A stretch of 64,000 nucleotides of DNA. It comes from Nocardia terrae (GTDB lineage Bacteria > Actinomycetota > Actinomycetes > Mycobacteriales > Mycobacteriaceae). Position 1 is the first letter of the stretch. Every line of letters begins with the position of its first letter. This document shows positions 34,457-42,912 of the stretch, piece by piece. The DNA is taken from NCBI RefSeq assembly GCF_009760405.1, contig NZ_WRPP01000012.1:1-64000 (forward strand). Reading direction: 5' to 3'. The notes under the pieces were generated by a model. It made no database searches. It was given only the letters and a program-made list of their open reading frames with translations, and was not told the origin of the DNA. Made by a program: the position numbers and the translations under genes.

Positions 34457-37400
34457 TCAGCCGAACAGGCGGGCGGCCAGGTCCGGGGTCAGGACCTCGT
34501 AAGCCTCGGCGGTGCGGTTGTACCACCAGGTGCGGTCATCCGGCTCGGAACGACCGGCCGCCTGGACCGCGCGGGTCGAGGGCCGGTAGGTCGAGCTGCG
34601 GGGGATGTCGTCCACGACGTACACGATGTCGGGGCGCTGGTCGGGGGCCAGGGCCCGGACCGCCTCGGTGACGTCCTTGGGCGCGAGGCTGTAGCCGTCG
34701 CGGACGCTGACGGCGGCCACCGCGAGGATCCGGTCCCCGGCCGGGAGACCGAAGGCCACCTCCATGTCGATGGCCGTGACGTCGTTGAGCAGATCCACGA
34801 TCGGCTGGGTGTAGACCGGCCCGCGCGGCGTCGGGATCACCGTGTCGCGGCGGTCCATCAGCCAGTAGTCGCCGTCGCTGTCCCGGCGGAAGAGGTTCTC
34901 GGTGGGCATCCAGGCGTCACCGGGGGTGAAGACGCCGCGCAGGCCGCCCGCGGAGAGGTCGACGGTGTCGGAGACCGTGCCGACCAGCAGCCCCACCTCG
35001 TTGTCGGCGCAGCGCCGCGCGAATCCGGTGTCCTCCACCTGGATTTCATCGGTGATCGGGTCGTAGGCGATGAGTTCGACCTTGGCGGTACCGGGCACCG
35101 GCCGCCCCTTGCAGCCGATCTTCACACCGGACACGTTGGCCAGCACCACGTCTCCCTCGATGGAGGCGTAGAACTCGAGCACCTTGGCGGGCGCGAACCG
35201 CTCCTGGGTGCGCCGCCACAGCCCGGCGGGCATGCCGGAGCCGATGAACAGGCGAATGGGATGCGGGTGCCCGTAGGGGAATCCGTCCGCGTCGAGGATG
35301 TCGCGCATCATGGTCCAGGTGTAGGTGACCACGGTGACGCCGTAGCGGTGCACCTCCTCGGCGAAGCGCGCCGGCTCCAGCGAGCGGGCCAGCGCGATCC
35401 GGCTGCCACCGGCCACCGCGCCGCCCAGGCTCACCAGCAGACCGGACGAATGATACAGCGGCGCAAGGCAGTACACGGTGTCGTGGCGGCTCAGGTCCGC
35501 GGCCGAGGCGGTGCCGAAGGCCGACAGCGCCCAGCGGTGGTTGGTGACGTACTTGACGTCGAACTTGTCGCCGGTGCCGGTCACCAGGATGAACGCCAGC
35601 TCGCGCGCCAGACCCGGATCCGGGCGATACCAGGCGGGCAGGCTCACCCGCGCCGGATCGATCTGCTCCAGGTCGACCACGTCACCGCCCGCCGGGATGT
35701 CGAGCCCGCGTGAGTCACCGCCGCCGAGCACCAGCACCCGATGGCCGGTCGCGACCGCGCTGTGCAGGTTCTCCGGGTCGGCGATGATCAGCTTGGTCCC
35801 GGTCAGCTCGGCGACCTTGGACAGTTCGCTGCCGGGCGCGAGCAGCACGGCGACCGCGCCCAGCCGCGACAGCGCCGCGACGGCGGCCAGCGCACTGGGC
35901 CGGGTCTCCATCACCACGCCGACCCGGGTGGCCGGGCGCACGCCCACCGAGATGAGCCCGCGCACCACATTGTCGATGCGCTGATTGACCGCCTGCTGGG
36001 TGTGCACGCGATCGTCGAACAGGAACAGCTCCCGCTGCGGCCCGCGCCGCGCCTGCTCGGCGAGCAAGCGGCCCAGCGAGATTCGCGTGTGCGGCTGGAT
36101 CATGCCCAGCCGGGTCAGGCGCGGCAGCGCGCGGGCGGCCTCGCCGGTGAGTTCGACGGTGCCGCGCAGGGTCTGCCCCGCCACGCCCTCGATGGTCTTG
36201 CCCAGGCTGGTCCCGGCCTCGGCCAGGCTGCCCAGCGCGTGCACGGCCCGGGTGAGCCCGGTGCGCGGCCCGTTGCGGACGACCTCGGTGCTCATGGGCA
36301 CGACCTGCTCGGGCAGTTCGCCGCGCCCGCTGAGGAAGTTGACCCAGTCGCGCACCACGGGCCAGGTGTTGCGGGTGGCGGTGGAACCCGACACCAGACC
36401 GAAATGCCCGGCCACGATGCTGGTCTCGTACACGTCGGCGTTCGGGGCGGCGCGCACGATGCCGCGCACGGCCGCGGGCTGGCCGATGTCGTCGACCTCG
36501 CCGACGAAGGCCAGGATCGGGCAGGTGATATCCGCCAGCGAGATGAGCTGATCACGGATCACGAAGCCGCCCAGCATCATTCGATTGTGCTTGACGAACT
36601 GCTGGAGCAGGTCGGTGAGCGCCGGCCCCGGGTAGCCGATGAAGCCGTCGACCTCGAGAAAGCGGCGCTGACGCTCCTTGGGCAGCAACGCCTCCCGGTT
36701 GTGCAGCTGGCGCAGGAAGTCGATGCGGGCCCGCGCGGTCTTGACCGGATCCAGCGCCTGGAAGCCCAGGCGCACCATGGAATCGGTGATCGGCAGCCGG
36801 TTGAGCACGTGGTCGGTGAGGAAGTCGGCGGCGTCGGAGACCAGCCCGTGCGGCAGCCCGAACGGCATGCCCGCGACGGCGTCGACCGGGCTGCCGAAGG
36901 TCACGATGGACTCGACGCCCTTGCCGTCACGGTAGGCCGCGGTCTGGTAGGCGAACATGCCGCCTTGCGAGTACCCCATGAGATGCACACCGCGCCCGGT
37001 GATTTCGGCGACGGTGTCGATGGCGCTCGAGACCGCGAGCACGTGGTCGGCCAGATCCCGGTCCCAGCCGCCCTCTTCGGTGGCGGGCGATCCGAAATCG
37101 ACCACCCAGCAATCGATTCCGCCCTCGTGCAGGATGCCGACCGCGCCGTCGGCGGCGTTCACGTCCCAGATCTCGGCGGTCACCATGATGGGCGGCACCA
37201 GCACCACCACCGGGCGATCGGGCACGGTGTCGTCCGGGAAGTAGTGCCGCAGGCGGTACATCCGCTTCCGCTCCACGACCTCGTACGGCGACGATTCGAT
37301 ATCGTGAACCAGGCCCCCGAACCGGATCACCTCGAGTCCGTTCTGCGCGGTCGCGACGAGTCGCTCGATCGGACCGACAACGGACCTCGTATTGAATTTC

Positions 37401-37474
37401 ACGGCTTCTCTCCCAGACTTTTCCTGGCCTTGACCAGCGTCACCCGCCCCGACGCGTCCCGATGAGCTTGCCAT
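34457..37474 (-). CDS. Fused alpha/beta-hydrolase and acyl-CoA synthetase (Rv1683-like)
   Basis: A 1005-aa two-domain enzyme. Residues 30-400 form a PhaC-like alpha/beta hydrolase with the nucleophile elbow GYSQGG and the later acid/His region (GEVDDIG, VAGHFGLVSG). Residues 470-1005 form an AMP-binding acyl-CoA synthetase with LVTGTGDKF as altered P-loop, the YCLAPLYHSSGLL block and PGDAWMPTENLFRRDSDGDYW. This matches the M. tuberculosis Rv1683 type, which lies near mpg and tyrS there too. It may link lipid hydrolysis with fatty-acid activation (inference). Start options: ATG 37474 (leaderless -10 box) or GTG 37402 (GGGAG 7 nt upstream). Confidence 0.88.
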   Translation of the reverse strand: MASSSGRVGAGDAGQGQEKSGREAVKFNTRSVVGPIERLVATAQNGLEVIRFGGLVHDIESSPYEVVERKRMYRLRHYFPDDTVPDRPVVVLVPPIMVTAEIWDVNAADGAVGILHEGGIDCWVVDFGSPATEEGGWDRDLADHVLAVSSAIDTVAEITGRGVHLMGYSQGGMFAYQTAAYRDGKGVESIVTFGSPVDAVAGMPFGLPHGLVSDAADFLTDHVLNRLPITDSMVRLGFQALDPVKTARARIDFLRQLHNREALLPKERQRRFLEVDGFIGYPGPALTDLLQQFVKHNRMMLGGFVIRDQLISLADITCPILAFVGEVDDIGQPAAVRGIVRAAPNADVYETSIVAGHFGLVSGSTATRNTWPVVRDWVNFLSGRGELPEQVVPMSTEVVRNGPRTGLTRAVHALGSLAEAGTSLGKTIEGVAGQTLRGTVELTGEAARALPRLTRLGMIQPHTRISLGRLLAEQARRGPQRELFLFDDRVHTQQAVNQRIDNVVRGLISVGVRPATRVGVVMETRPSALAAVAALSRLGAVAVLLAPGSELSKVAELTGTKLIIADPENLHSAVATGHRVLVLGGGDSRGLDIPAGGDVVDLEQIDPARVSLPAWYRPDPGLARELAFILVTGTGDKFDVKYVTNHRWALSAFGTASAADLSRHDTVYCLAPLYHSSGLLVSLGGAVAGGSRIALARSLEPARFAEEVHRYGVTVVTYTWTMMRDILDADGFPYGHPHPIRLFIGSGMPAGLWRRTQERFAPAKVLEFYASIEGDVVLANVSGVKIGCKGRPVPGTAKVELIAYDPITDEIQVEDTGFARRCADNEVGLLVGTVSDTVDLSAGGLRGVFTPGDAWMPTENLFRRDSDGDYWLMDRRDTVIPTPRGPVYTQPIVDLLNDVTAIDMEVAFGLPAGDRILAVAAVSVRDGYSLAPKDVTEAVRALAPDQRPDIVYVVDDIPRSSTYRPSTRAVQAAGRSEPDDRTWWYNRTAEAYEVLTPDLAARLFG

Positions 37475-37642
37475 AGCACCACCCTACTGCGCTGGCGCTG
37501 TGACCAGCACCATGCGGGCTATCCGCCGTGCCGCTCCGGAACCGGGCTCCGCAAAGCAAACCGGCCGTTTGGGGTTTACGGGATACAGCAACATTCCAGG
37601 CATCAGGTTTTGGCATTTCGATACACCACGCGAGTCGGCGGC

Positions 37643-37655
37643 CTACCATCGGTAG
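37643..37655. promoter_or_regulatory. Candidate operator (CTACC-N3-GGTAG) upstream of encapsulin gene
   Basis: Perfect 5-bp arms, 133 bp before the shell start codon. The binding protein is unknown. Confidence 0.3.
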
Positions 37656-37678
37656 CGCTGGAACGCACTGTCGCGCTT

Positions 37679-37697
37679 GTCAATTCACTCACTTGAC
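37679..37697. promoter_or_regulatory. Inverted repeat GTCAA-N9-TTGAC upstream of encapsulin gene
   Basis: The repeat includes TTGTCA, a possible -35 box (37677-37682), about 105 bp before the shell gene. A good -10 box at 16-18 nt is not evident, so it may be an operator rather than a promoter. Confidence 0.3.
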
Positions 37698-37787
37698 TAA
37701 TTCCTGCAGGCCCCCACCGGGTCTGCTGTTTCGCCGTGGACTCCCCCGCTTGTCTCCGCGGTGTCCCTTCGAGGTGAGGACCGCAGC

Positions 37788-39194
37788 ATGACCATTGAAA
37801 TGCCCCTCGAGACCACTAACGGTCAACGCAAGTCCCTCAGTACGGCCGCCGCCCACCAGTTGGCGCACACCACCAAATCCGAACCGCAGATGCAGGGCAT
37901 CAGCTCCCGCTGGCTGACCCGATCGCTGCCGTGGAGCCAGGTGAAGGGCGGTGTCTACCGCGTCAACCGGCGCCTGACCCACACCGTCGGCAACGGCGAG
38001 GTGGAGTTCGTCATCAATGGACCCAGCGCCCGCGTCATTCCGCTCGAGCTGCAGGAGCTGCCCCAGCTGCGCGGCTTCGACGACGAGGACATCCTGGCCA
38101 CCGTGGCGGGACGCTTCGAGCAGCGCGACCTGCCGCCCGGCACCGTGGTCGCCGAGTTCGGCAACCCCATGGATCAGGTGCTGCTCATCGTGCACGGCAA
38201 GCTTTCCAAGATCGGCACCGGCGAGTTCGGCGAGACCACGAAGGTCGGCATGCTCGGCGGCGGCGACTTCTTCGGCGACGCCACCCTCACCGACCCCGAC
38301 GCCATCTGGCCGGTGACGGTCAAGACCGTCACGCCCACCACCATGCTGGTTCTCAGCCGCTCCACGCTGCAGCAGCTGAACGACCAGATCCCGGCCCTGC
38401 AACAGCATCTGTCCTCGGTCGCGGAAGCGCCCGCGCTGCCGCAGAACAAATACGGCGAGGCCGAAATCGTCATCTCCTCGGGCCATTCCGGGGAACCCCT
38501 GCTCGACGGCACCTTCGTCGACTACGACTCGCAGCCCCGCGAATACGAGCTCAGTCTGGCGCAGAGCGTGCTGCGGGTGCACACCCGCGTCGCGGACCTG
38601 TTCAACGATCCGATGGATCAGATCGAGCAGCAGCTGCGCCTGACCGTCGAGGCCCTCTACGAGCGGCGCGAATACGACCTGGTCAACAACCCCGACTTCG
38701 GCCTGCTCCACAACTGCGATCTCAAGCAGCGGATCTACAGCGAGTCCGGCGCGCCCACCCCCGACGATATGGACGAGCTGCTGTCCATGCGGCGCAGCAC
38801 CAAGCTGTTCCTGGCCCACCCCAAGGCGATCGCCGCCTTCGGCCGCGAATGCACCAGGCGCGGAATCTATCCCGACCCGGTCGAGGTCGACGGCCACCGC
38901 GTGCCCGCCTGGCGCGGGGTGCCGATCTTCCCGTGCGGCAAGATCCCGGTCAGCGACACCCAGACCACCTCGATCCTCGCCATGCGCACCGGCGAGAAGG
39001 ATCAGGGCGTGATCGGCCTGCACCAGACCGGAATCCCGGACGAGTACGAGCCCAGCCTGAACGTCCGCTTCAAGGGCATCGACGATCAGTCGATCATCTC
39101 CTACCTGGTCAGCTGTTATTACTCGGCCGCCGTCCTGGTCCCCGACGCGCTCGGCATTCTCGACAATGTGCTGGTCGCCCGTCAGTCCGACTGA
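37788..39194 (+). CDS. Family 2B encapsulin shell protein
   Basis: A 468-aa shell protein of the HK97-fold family 2B encapsulins. The N-terminal arm (about 15-85) and the C-terminal two thirds (about 245-468; LSLAQSVLRVHTRVADLFNDPMDQIEQQLR, FPCGKIPVSDTQTTSILAMR) are shell regions. In between (about 95-215) sits a cyclic-nucleotide-binding-like domain (LPPGTVVAEFGNPMDQVLLIVHGKL; GGGDFFGDATL). The usual Arg of the phosphate-binding cassette is not found after GDATL. It would self-assemble into a cytoplasmic protein cage holding the terpene cyclase encoded 15 nt downstream. GAGGTGAGG precedes the ATG. Confidence 0.93.
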   Translation: MTIEMPLETTNGQRKSLSTAAAHQLAHTTKSEPQMQGISSRWLTRSLPWSQVKGGVYRVNRRLTHTVGNGEVEFVINGPSARVIPLELQELPQLRGFDDEDILATVAGRFEQRDLPPGTVVAEFGNPMDQVLLIVHGKLSKIGTGEFGETTKVGMLGGGDFFGDATLTDPDAIWPVTVKTVTPTTMLVLSRSTLQQLNDQIPALQQHLSSVAEAPALPQNKYGEAEIVISSGHSGEPLLDGTFVDYDSQPREYELSLAQSVLRVHTRVADLFNDPMDQIEQQLRLTVEALYERREYDLVNNPDFGLLHNCDLKQRIYSESGAPTPDDMDELLSMRRSTKLFLAHPKAIAAFGRECTRRGIYPDPVEVDGHRVPAWRGVPIFPCGKIPVSDTQTTSILAMRTGEKDQGVIGLHQTGIPDEYEPSLNVRFKGIDDQSIISYLVSCYYSAAVLVPDALGILDNVLVARQSD

Positions 39195-39209
39195 GCGAGG
39201 TGTCCCGTC

Positions 39210-40853
39210 ATGTCGGTGCTCTCCCGCGCCGCGGCCCCGCCTGCCACCTCCGAGGTGGCGGCGGCCGTCGCCGCCCTGCTGACCAACCTCGACACCACCG
39301 CGCCACCGGTTCTGCTCGCGACCACCGAAACTCCCGTTGAACCCCCGGCAGCAGAGTCCCCGTCCCCCCACAGGCTGCTCGGCCCCTCCGGCCTCGGGGC
39401 CCCGAGCCTCCGTGTGAACCTACCCACCCCCCAGGTGATCACGGAGCTCGCGGGACAGGCATCGCGTCCGCCGTCGCCTGCCGGCGGCGCGGTGCCGACG
39501 GGCGGTCTGCCCAGTACACCTGTGCACCAACCACTCCGGGCCATTCCACGCTCGCTGAGCTTGGGACAAATGCCCACCTCGGTCGCGCCTGGATCGCAAG
39601 GTCCGGGCACGGCCGCCGCACCGCCGACCGGCGGTCGGCCCGCCCGGCGGATTGCCAGCGGTCCTACTGGGATCGGGACGACATCCGCATTCCGCCGGGC
39701 GGGGGTGGCCGGTGCGCCACCGGCCACCGGGGCGATTGCCGATGCGGCGCAGGCGGTTCCAACGTCCGCGGCGGCTCGGCCGGAAAATGCGGTTGCGGCT
39801 GGATCCCCGCGGATATCGCACGGGCCCAGCGGGATCGGGACCGGCGCGGTTCGGCGCGGCCAGGGCGCTGCCATCCCGGCCCTGTACTGCCCGCCGCCCG
39901 TGCGGGACAACCCGGCGCTGGCCGAGGCGGTGAATGCCGGGATCATCGCCTGGGCCAAGGAGATCGGGCTCTACGAGGGCCGGCTCGAGGAGTTGCACAA
40001 GGCCGACTTCGGGCGCTTGATCATGCTCGCGCATCCGGACTGCGACGACGCGGATCGACTGCTCGCCGCCGCCAAGTGCGCGGTGTCGGAGTGGTCGGTG
40101 GACGACTACTACTGCGAGGAGGACGCCAGCGACATCGCGCCGGACGGCACCGAGTCCCGTGCGGAGGCGGAACTGGGGCCGCGGCTGGAACTGGCCGCCG
40201 CCGCCATGGATCCGGTGCACCTGCCGCTGCGGTATCAGGCGGAGGTGGAGAAGGCCATGGAGAACGATCCGATCCTGCGGGCCTTCCGGACCTCCTTCGA
40301 ACACCTGTCGCGGTTCGCCACCCCGGCCCAGGTGGCCCGGCTGCGCAGCGAGATCGCGGGCTGGTACATCGCGCTGGGCGCGGAGGCCGGCTGGCGGCTG
40401 GCGGGCCGGATGCCGCCGGTGTGGGAGTACCTGCTCAACCGGCAACCGCACAGCTTCCTGCCGTGCATGGCCCCGATCGACGCGGTCGGCGGCTACGAGA
40501 TACCGGCCGCGGAGTACACCGATCCGCGGGTGCGGCGGGTCACCACCACCGCCGCGCTGGCCGCCCAGATGGTCAACGACCTCTACTCCATGGCCCGCGA
40601 GGATCTCTCCGGCGGACGGGAATTCAACCTCCCGACCGTGCTGGCCGCCGAGGAGCACTGCTCGCGCCGTGAGGCCGTGCAGCGCACCGCCGAGGTCCAC
40701 GACGAACTGATGCACCGCTTCGAGGCCGAGGCGGGCGTGCTGGCCGCCACCGGTTCCCCGGAGCTGCGCCGCTTCCTGACCGGGCTCTGGGCCTGGATGG
40801 GCGGCAACCGGGCCTGGCACGCGGACAGCCGCCGCTACAAAGAAGGCCCTTGA
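39210..40853 (+). CDS. 2-methylisoborneol synthase-like terpene cyclase, encapsulin cargo
   Basis: A 547-aa class I terpene cyclase. Residues 1-225 are Pro/Ala/Gly-rich and predicted disordered, with three repeats, GPSGLGA (58-64), GPTGIGT (151-157) and GPSGIGT (205-211), the first preceded and the others flanked by basic residues; these are the likely shell-targeting motifs. Residues 226-547 are the catalytic domain: Asp-rich motif DDYYCEED (298-305), NSE triad N456, S460, E464 (NDLYSMARED) and the final RRY. It probably cyclises 2-methyl-GPP to 2-methylisoborneol; the exact product is inferred. Start ATG 39210. Confidence 0.92.
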   Translation: MSVLSRAAAPPATSEVAAAVAALLTNLDTTAPPVLLATTETPVEPPAAESPSPHRLLGPSGLGAPSLRVNLPTPQVITELAGQASRPPSPAGGAVPTGGLPSTPVHQPLRAIPRSLSLGQMPTSVAPGSQGPGTAAAPPTGGRPARRIASGPTGIGTTSAFRRAGVAGAPPATGAIADAAQAVPTSAAARPENAVAAGSPRISHGPSGIGTGAVRRGQGAAIPALYCPPPVRDNPALAEAVNAGIIAWAKEIGLYEGRLEELHKADFGRLIMLAHPDCDDADRLLAAAKCAVSEWSVDDYYCEEDASDIAPDGTESRAEAELGPRLELAAAAMDPVHLPLRYQAEVEKAMENDPILRAFRTSFEHLSRFATPAQVARLRSEIAGWYIALGAEAGWRLAGRMPPVWEYLLNRQPHSFLPCMAPIDAVGGYEIPAAEYTDPRVRRVTTTAALAAQMVNDLYSMAREDLSGGREFNLPTVLAAEEHCSRREAVQRTAEVHDELMHRFEAEAGVLAATGSPELRRFLTGLWAWMGGNRAWHADSRRYKEGP

Positions 40854-40918
40854 GCCACACCCTTTTTCGCGCGCAGTACTTCCAGCGTCATATCACCCAT
40901 TCGAGAGGATGACCTGTC

Positions 40919-41791
40919 ATGACCGCGCTCCACCCGCAGCCGGACGCCGTGCTGAAAACCGAATACCAGAAGTCGGTCGCGTCCTACTGGAACAACAACC
41001 CCAACGACGATCGCGTGAACACAAAGCTGGGCGAGGTCGACGGGCTCTACCATCACCACTACGGCATCGGCGAGCCCGATCTGTCGGTGCTGGAGGGCCC
41101 CGAGGAGACCCGCCAGGAGCGGATCGTCAAGGAACTGCACCGCCTCGAGACCGCGCAGGCCGACGCCCTGCTCGACCAGCTCGGCGACATCCGCCCCGGC
41201 GATCGGCTCATGGACGGCGGATCCGGGCGCGGCGGCACCAGTTTCATGGCCAATCAGCGGTTCGGCTGCCAGGTGGACGGCGTCACCATCTCCGAATACC
41301 AGGTGGGTTTCGCCAATGAGCAGGCCCGCGAGCGCGGCGTCTCCGACAAGGTGCGCTTCCATTTCAAGAACATGCTCGACACCGGTTTCGAATCCGGCTC
41401 CAAGCGCGGCATCTGGACCAACGAGACCACCATGTACGTGGACCTTTTCGAGCTGTTCGCGGAGTTCTCCCGGCTGCTGGAGCCCGGCGGGCGCTACGTC
41501 TGCATCACCGGCTGCTCCAATGACGTGTTCGGCGCGCGCTCGGCGTCGGTGAGCTGGATCGACGCCCACTACGGCTGCAATATCCATCCCCGCAGCCAGT
41601 ACTTCAAGGCGCTGGCCGAGAACAACCTGGTTCCCGTCGCGGTCACCGACCTGACCCCGGCGACCATCCCCTACTGGGAGCTGCGCACCAGGTCCGATCT
41701 GGCCACCGGGGTCGAGAAACCCTTCCTGACCTCGTACAAGGAGGGCAGCTTCCAGTACCTGATGATCACCGCCGATAAGGTGGTCAGGTGA
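40919..41791 (+). CDS. Geranyl diphosphate 2-C-methyltransferase
   Basis: A 290-aa SAM-dependent methyltransferase matching GPP C-methyltransferases of the 2-methylisoborneol pathway. The SAM motif is LMDGGSGRGGTSFMA (about 97-111), preceded by YHHHYGIGEPD. It adds a methyl group to C2 of geranyl diphosphate to give the C11 substrate for the cyclase encoded upstream. GAGAGGA lies before the ATG; the stop overlaps the next gene (GTGA). Confidence 0.94.
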   Translation: MTALHPQPDAVLKTEYQKSVASYWNNNPNDDRVNTKLGEVDGLYHHHYGIGEPDLSVLEGPEETRQERIVKELHRLETAQADALLDQLGDIRPGDRLMDGGSGRGGTSFMANQRFGCQVDGVTISEYQVGFANEQARERGVSDKVRFHFKNMLDTGFESGSKRGIWTNETTMYVDLFELFAEFSRLLEPGGRYVCITGCSNDVFGARSASVSWIDAHYGCNIHPRSQYFKALAENNLVPVAVTDLTPATIPYWELRTRSDLATGVEKPFLTSYKEGSFQYLMITADKVVR

Positions 41792-42357
41792 CCGGCGCTC
41801 TCGACACTTCCGACACCACCCCGGTGGTCGACCGTGAGACCCTGCTCGTCGAGCTCGTGGACGAGCAGGGCCGGGCCCAGGGGTCGCTGTCGGTGGCGGC
41901 GGCGCACACCGCGCCGGGGCGGCTGCATCGAGCGTTCTCGGTGCTGCTGTTCGATGCGGACGGGCGGGTGTTGTTGCAGCAGCGGGCCGGGGTGAAGACG
42001 CGGTTCCCGCTGCTGTGGACCAACACCTGCTGCGGGCATCCGGAGCCGGGTCAGGCCGTCGTGGAGGCGGCCGCCAAGCGTTTGCACGAGGAGCTGGGGA
42101 TCACCGCCGACCTGTCCGAGGTCGGCACCTTCACCTATCAGGCCACCGATCCGAATACCGGGCGGGTCGAGTTCGAGTTCGACCACGTGCTGATCGGGAC
42201 GCTGGAACAGACGGTGCCGCAACCGAATCCGGACGAGGTGGACGACATCTCCTGGGTTCGGCCGGACACCCTCGCCGAGCAGGTCGCGACCGAACCCGAG
42301 CGCTACACCCCGTGGCTGAGCGGAGTGCTCGAAACCGTGGCCGCCGCGCGCTCCTAG
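41788..42357 (+). CDS. idi: Isopentenyl diphosphate delta-isomerase, type I
   Basis: A 189-aa Nudix-fold enzyme that interconverts IPP and DMAPP. The catalytic Cys lies in TNTCCGHP and the metal/catalytic Glu set in RVEFEFDHVL. The GTG start overlaps the methyltransferase stop, so it is coupled to the terpene operon and would supply DMAPP for GPP. No GPP synthase is in the operon, so GPP must come from elsewhere in the cell. Confidence 0.94.
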   Translation: MTGALDTSDTTPVVDRETLLVELVDEQGRAQGSLSVAAAHTAPGRLHRAFSVLLFDADGRVLLQQRAGVKTRFPLLWTNTCCGHPEPGQAVVEAAAKRLHEELGITADLSEVGTFTYQATDPNTGRVEFEFDHVLIGTLEQTVPQPNPDEVDDISWVRPDTLAEQVATEPERYTPWLSGVLETVAAARS

Positions 42358-42361
42358 GCCG

Positions 42362-42880
42362 TCACGGGCCGGAGCGCCAACGCTGTGCGGCACGGCCGAT
42401 TTCGGTAGTCGGCGCTTCGCCGTAGAGCCATTCGCGGGCGATCCGATGCCAGTTGTTCGTGGCGTGCAGCTGGCCGAGCGCGGCGAAGGTGAACAGGGGT
42501 GATCCCGGTAGCGCTCCGCGACCCGATGCTGTGTCCCGGCCTCGTTCACGTAGTCGAGTTCGCCGCCGATATTGCGGGCGATCTCGTCCAGGACCCCGGC
42601 GTCCCCGGCGCTGGGCAGCACCGATCTCAGCAGCCCGCTGAACATTTCGAGATTGCAAGGCGGAGCGTTCCGCGAGAATCCGCCGGGCCTGCTCGGGTCG
42701 CCCGATCATCGACAGCCGCGTCCCTACGCCGCGGGCGGCCTGCCCGGCGGCGAGTCGTCCGAGGCGGCCGCCGCGCGCCAGTCGGCCCTTCGGTATTCCG
42801 CCGGCCGTGCCAACCTCCTCGGCGTTGTAGCGCAACAACATACCGGGCCGGGATCGATCTGCGCCGGTTAAGATGAGCAT
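42362..42880 (-). pseudogene. Decayed ABC1/AarF-type kinase
   Basis: Fragments of an ABC1 (UbiB/AarF) atypical kinase are collinear on the minus strand: an N-terminal piece (KGRLARGGRLGRLAAGQAARG, about 42700-42790), a middle piece in another frame (EIARNIGGELDYVNEAGTQHRVAERYRDHP, about 42495-42585), and the C-terminal piece (LGQLHATNNWHRIAREWLYG, about 42410-42480). The Lys/ATP-binding core between the first two pieces is missing. At least one deletion and one frameshift separate the parts. Intact homologues are about 440-450 aa. Confidence 0.75.
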
Positions 42881-42912
42881 CGCTCAGTTTCACCGCAGCA
42901 AGGAGGCTGCAC

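Larger units (their letters stand above)
37475..37787. other. Divergent promoter region of the encapsulin operon
   Basis: No gene is seen in these 313 bases. They hold a leftward -10 box TAGGGT (minus strand, 37481-37486) 6 nt before the ATG at 37474, and two inverted repeats on the encapsulin side: CTACC-atc-GGTAG (37643-37655) and GTCAA-N9-TTGAC (37679-37697). No CRP-type TGTGA-N6-TCACA site was found. Confidence 0.6.

Noticed and set aside
37501..37787. CRP/cAMP site upstream of the encapsulin operon
   Set aside because: No TGTGA-N6-TCACA-like palindrome is present, despite the cyclic-nucleotide-like domain in the product.
37788..39194. Reading the shell gene as a CRP-type regulator
   Set aside because: The cyclic-nucleotide-like domain is inside the protein and no helix-turn-helix follows; the rest is shell-type sequence, and the neighbours are terpene genes.
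37788..40853. Prophage capsid genes
   Set aside because: An HK97-type fold is expected in encapsulins. No portal, terminase, protease, tail or integrase gene is near.
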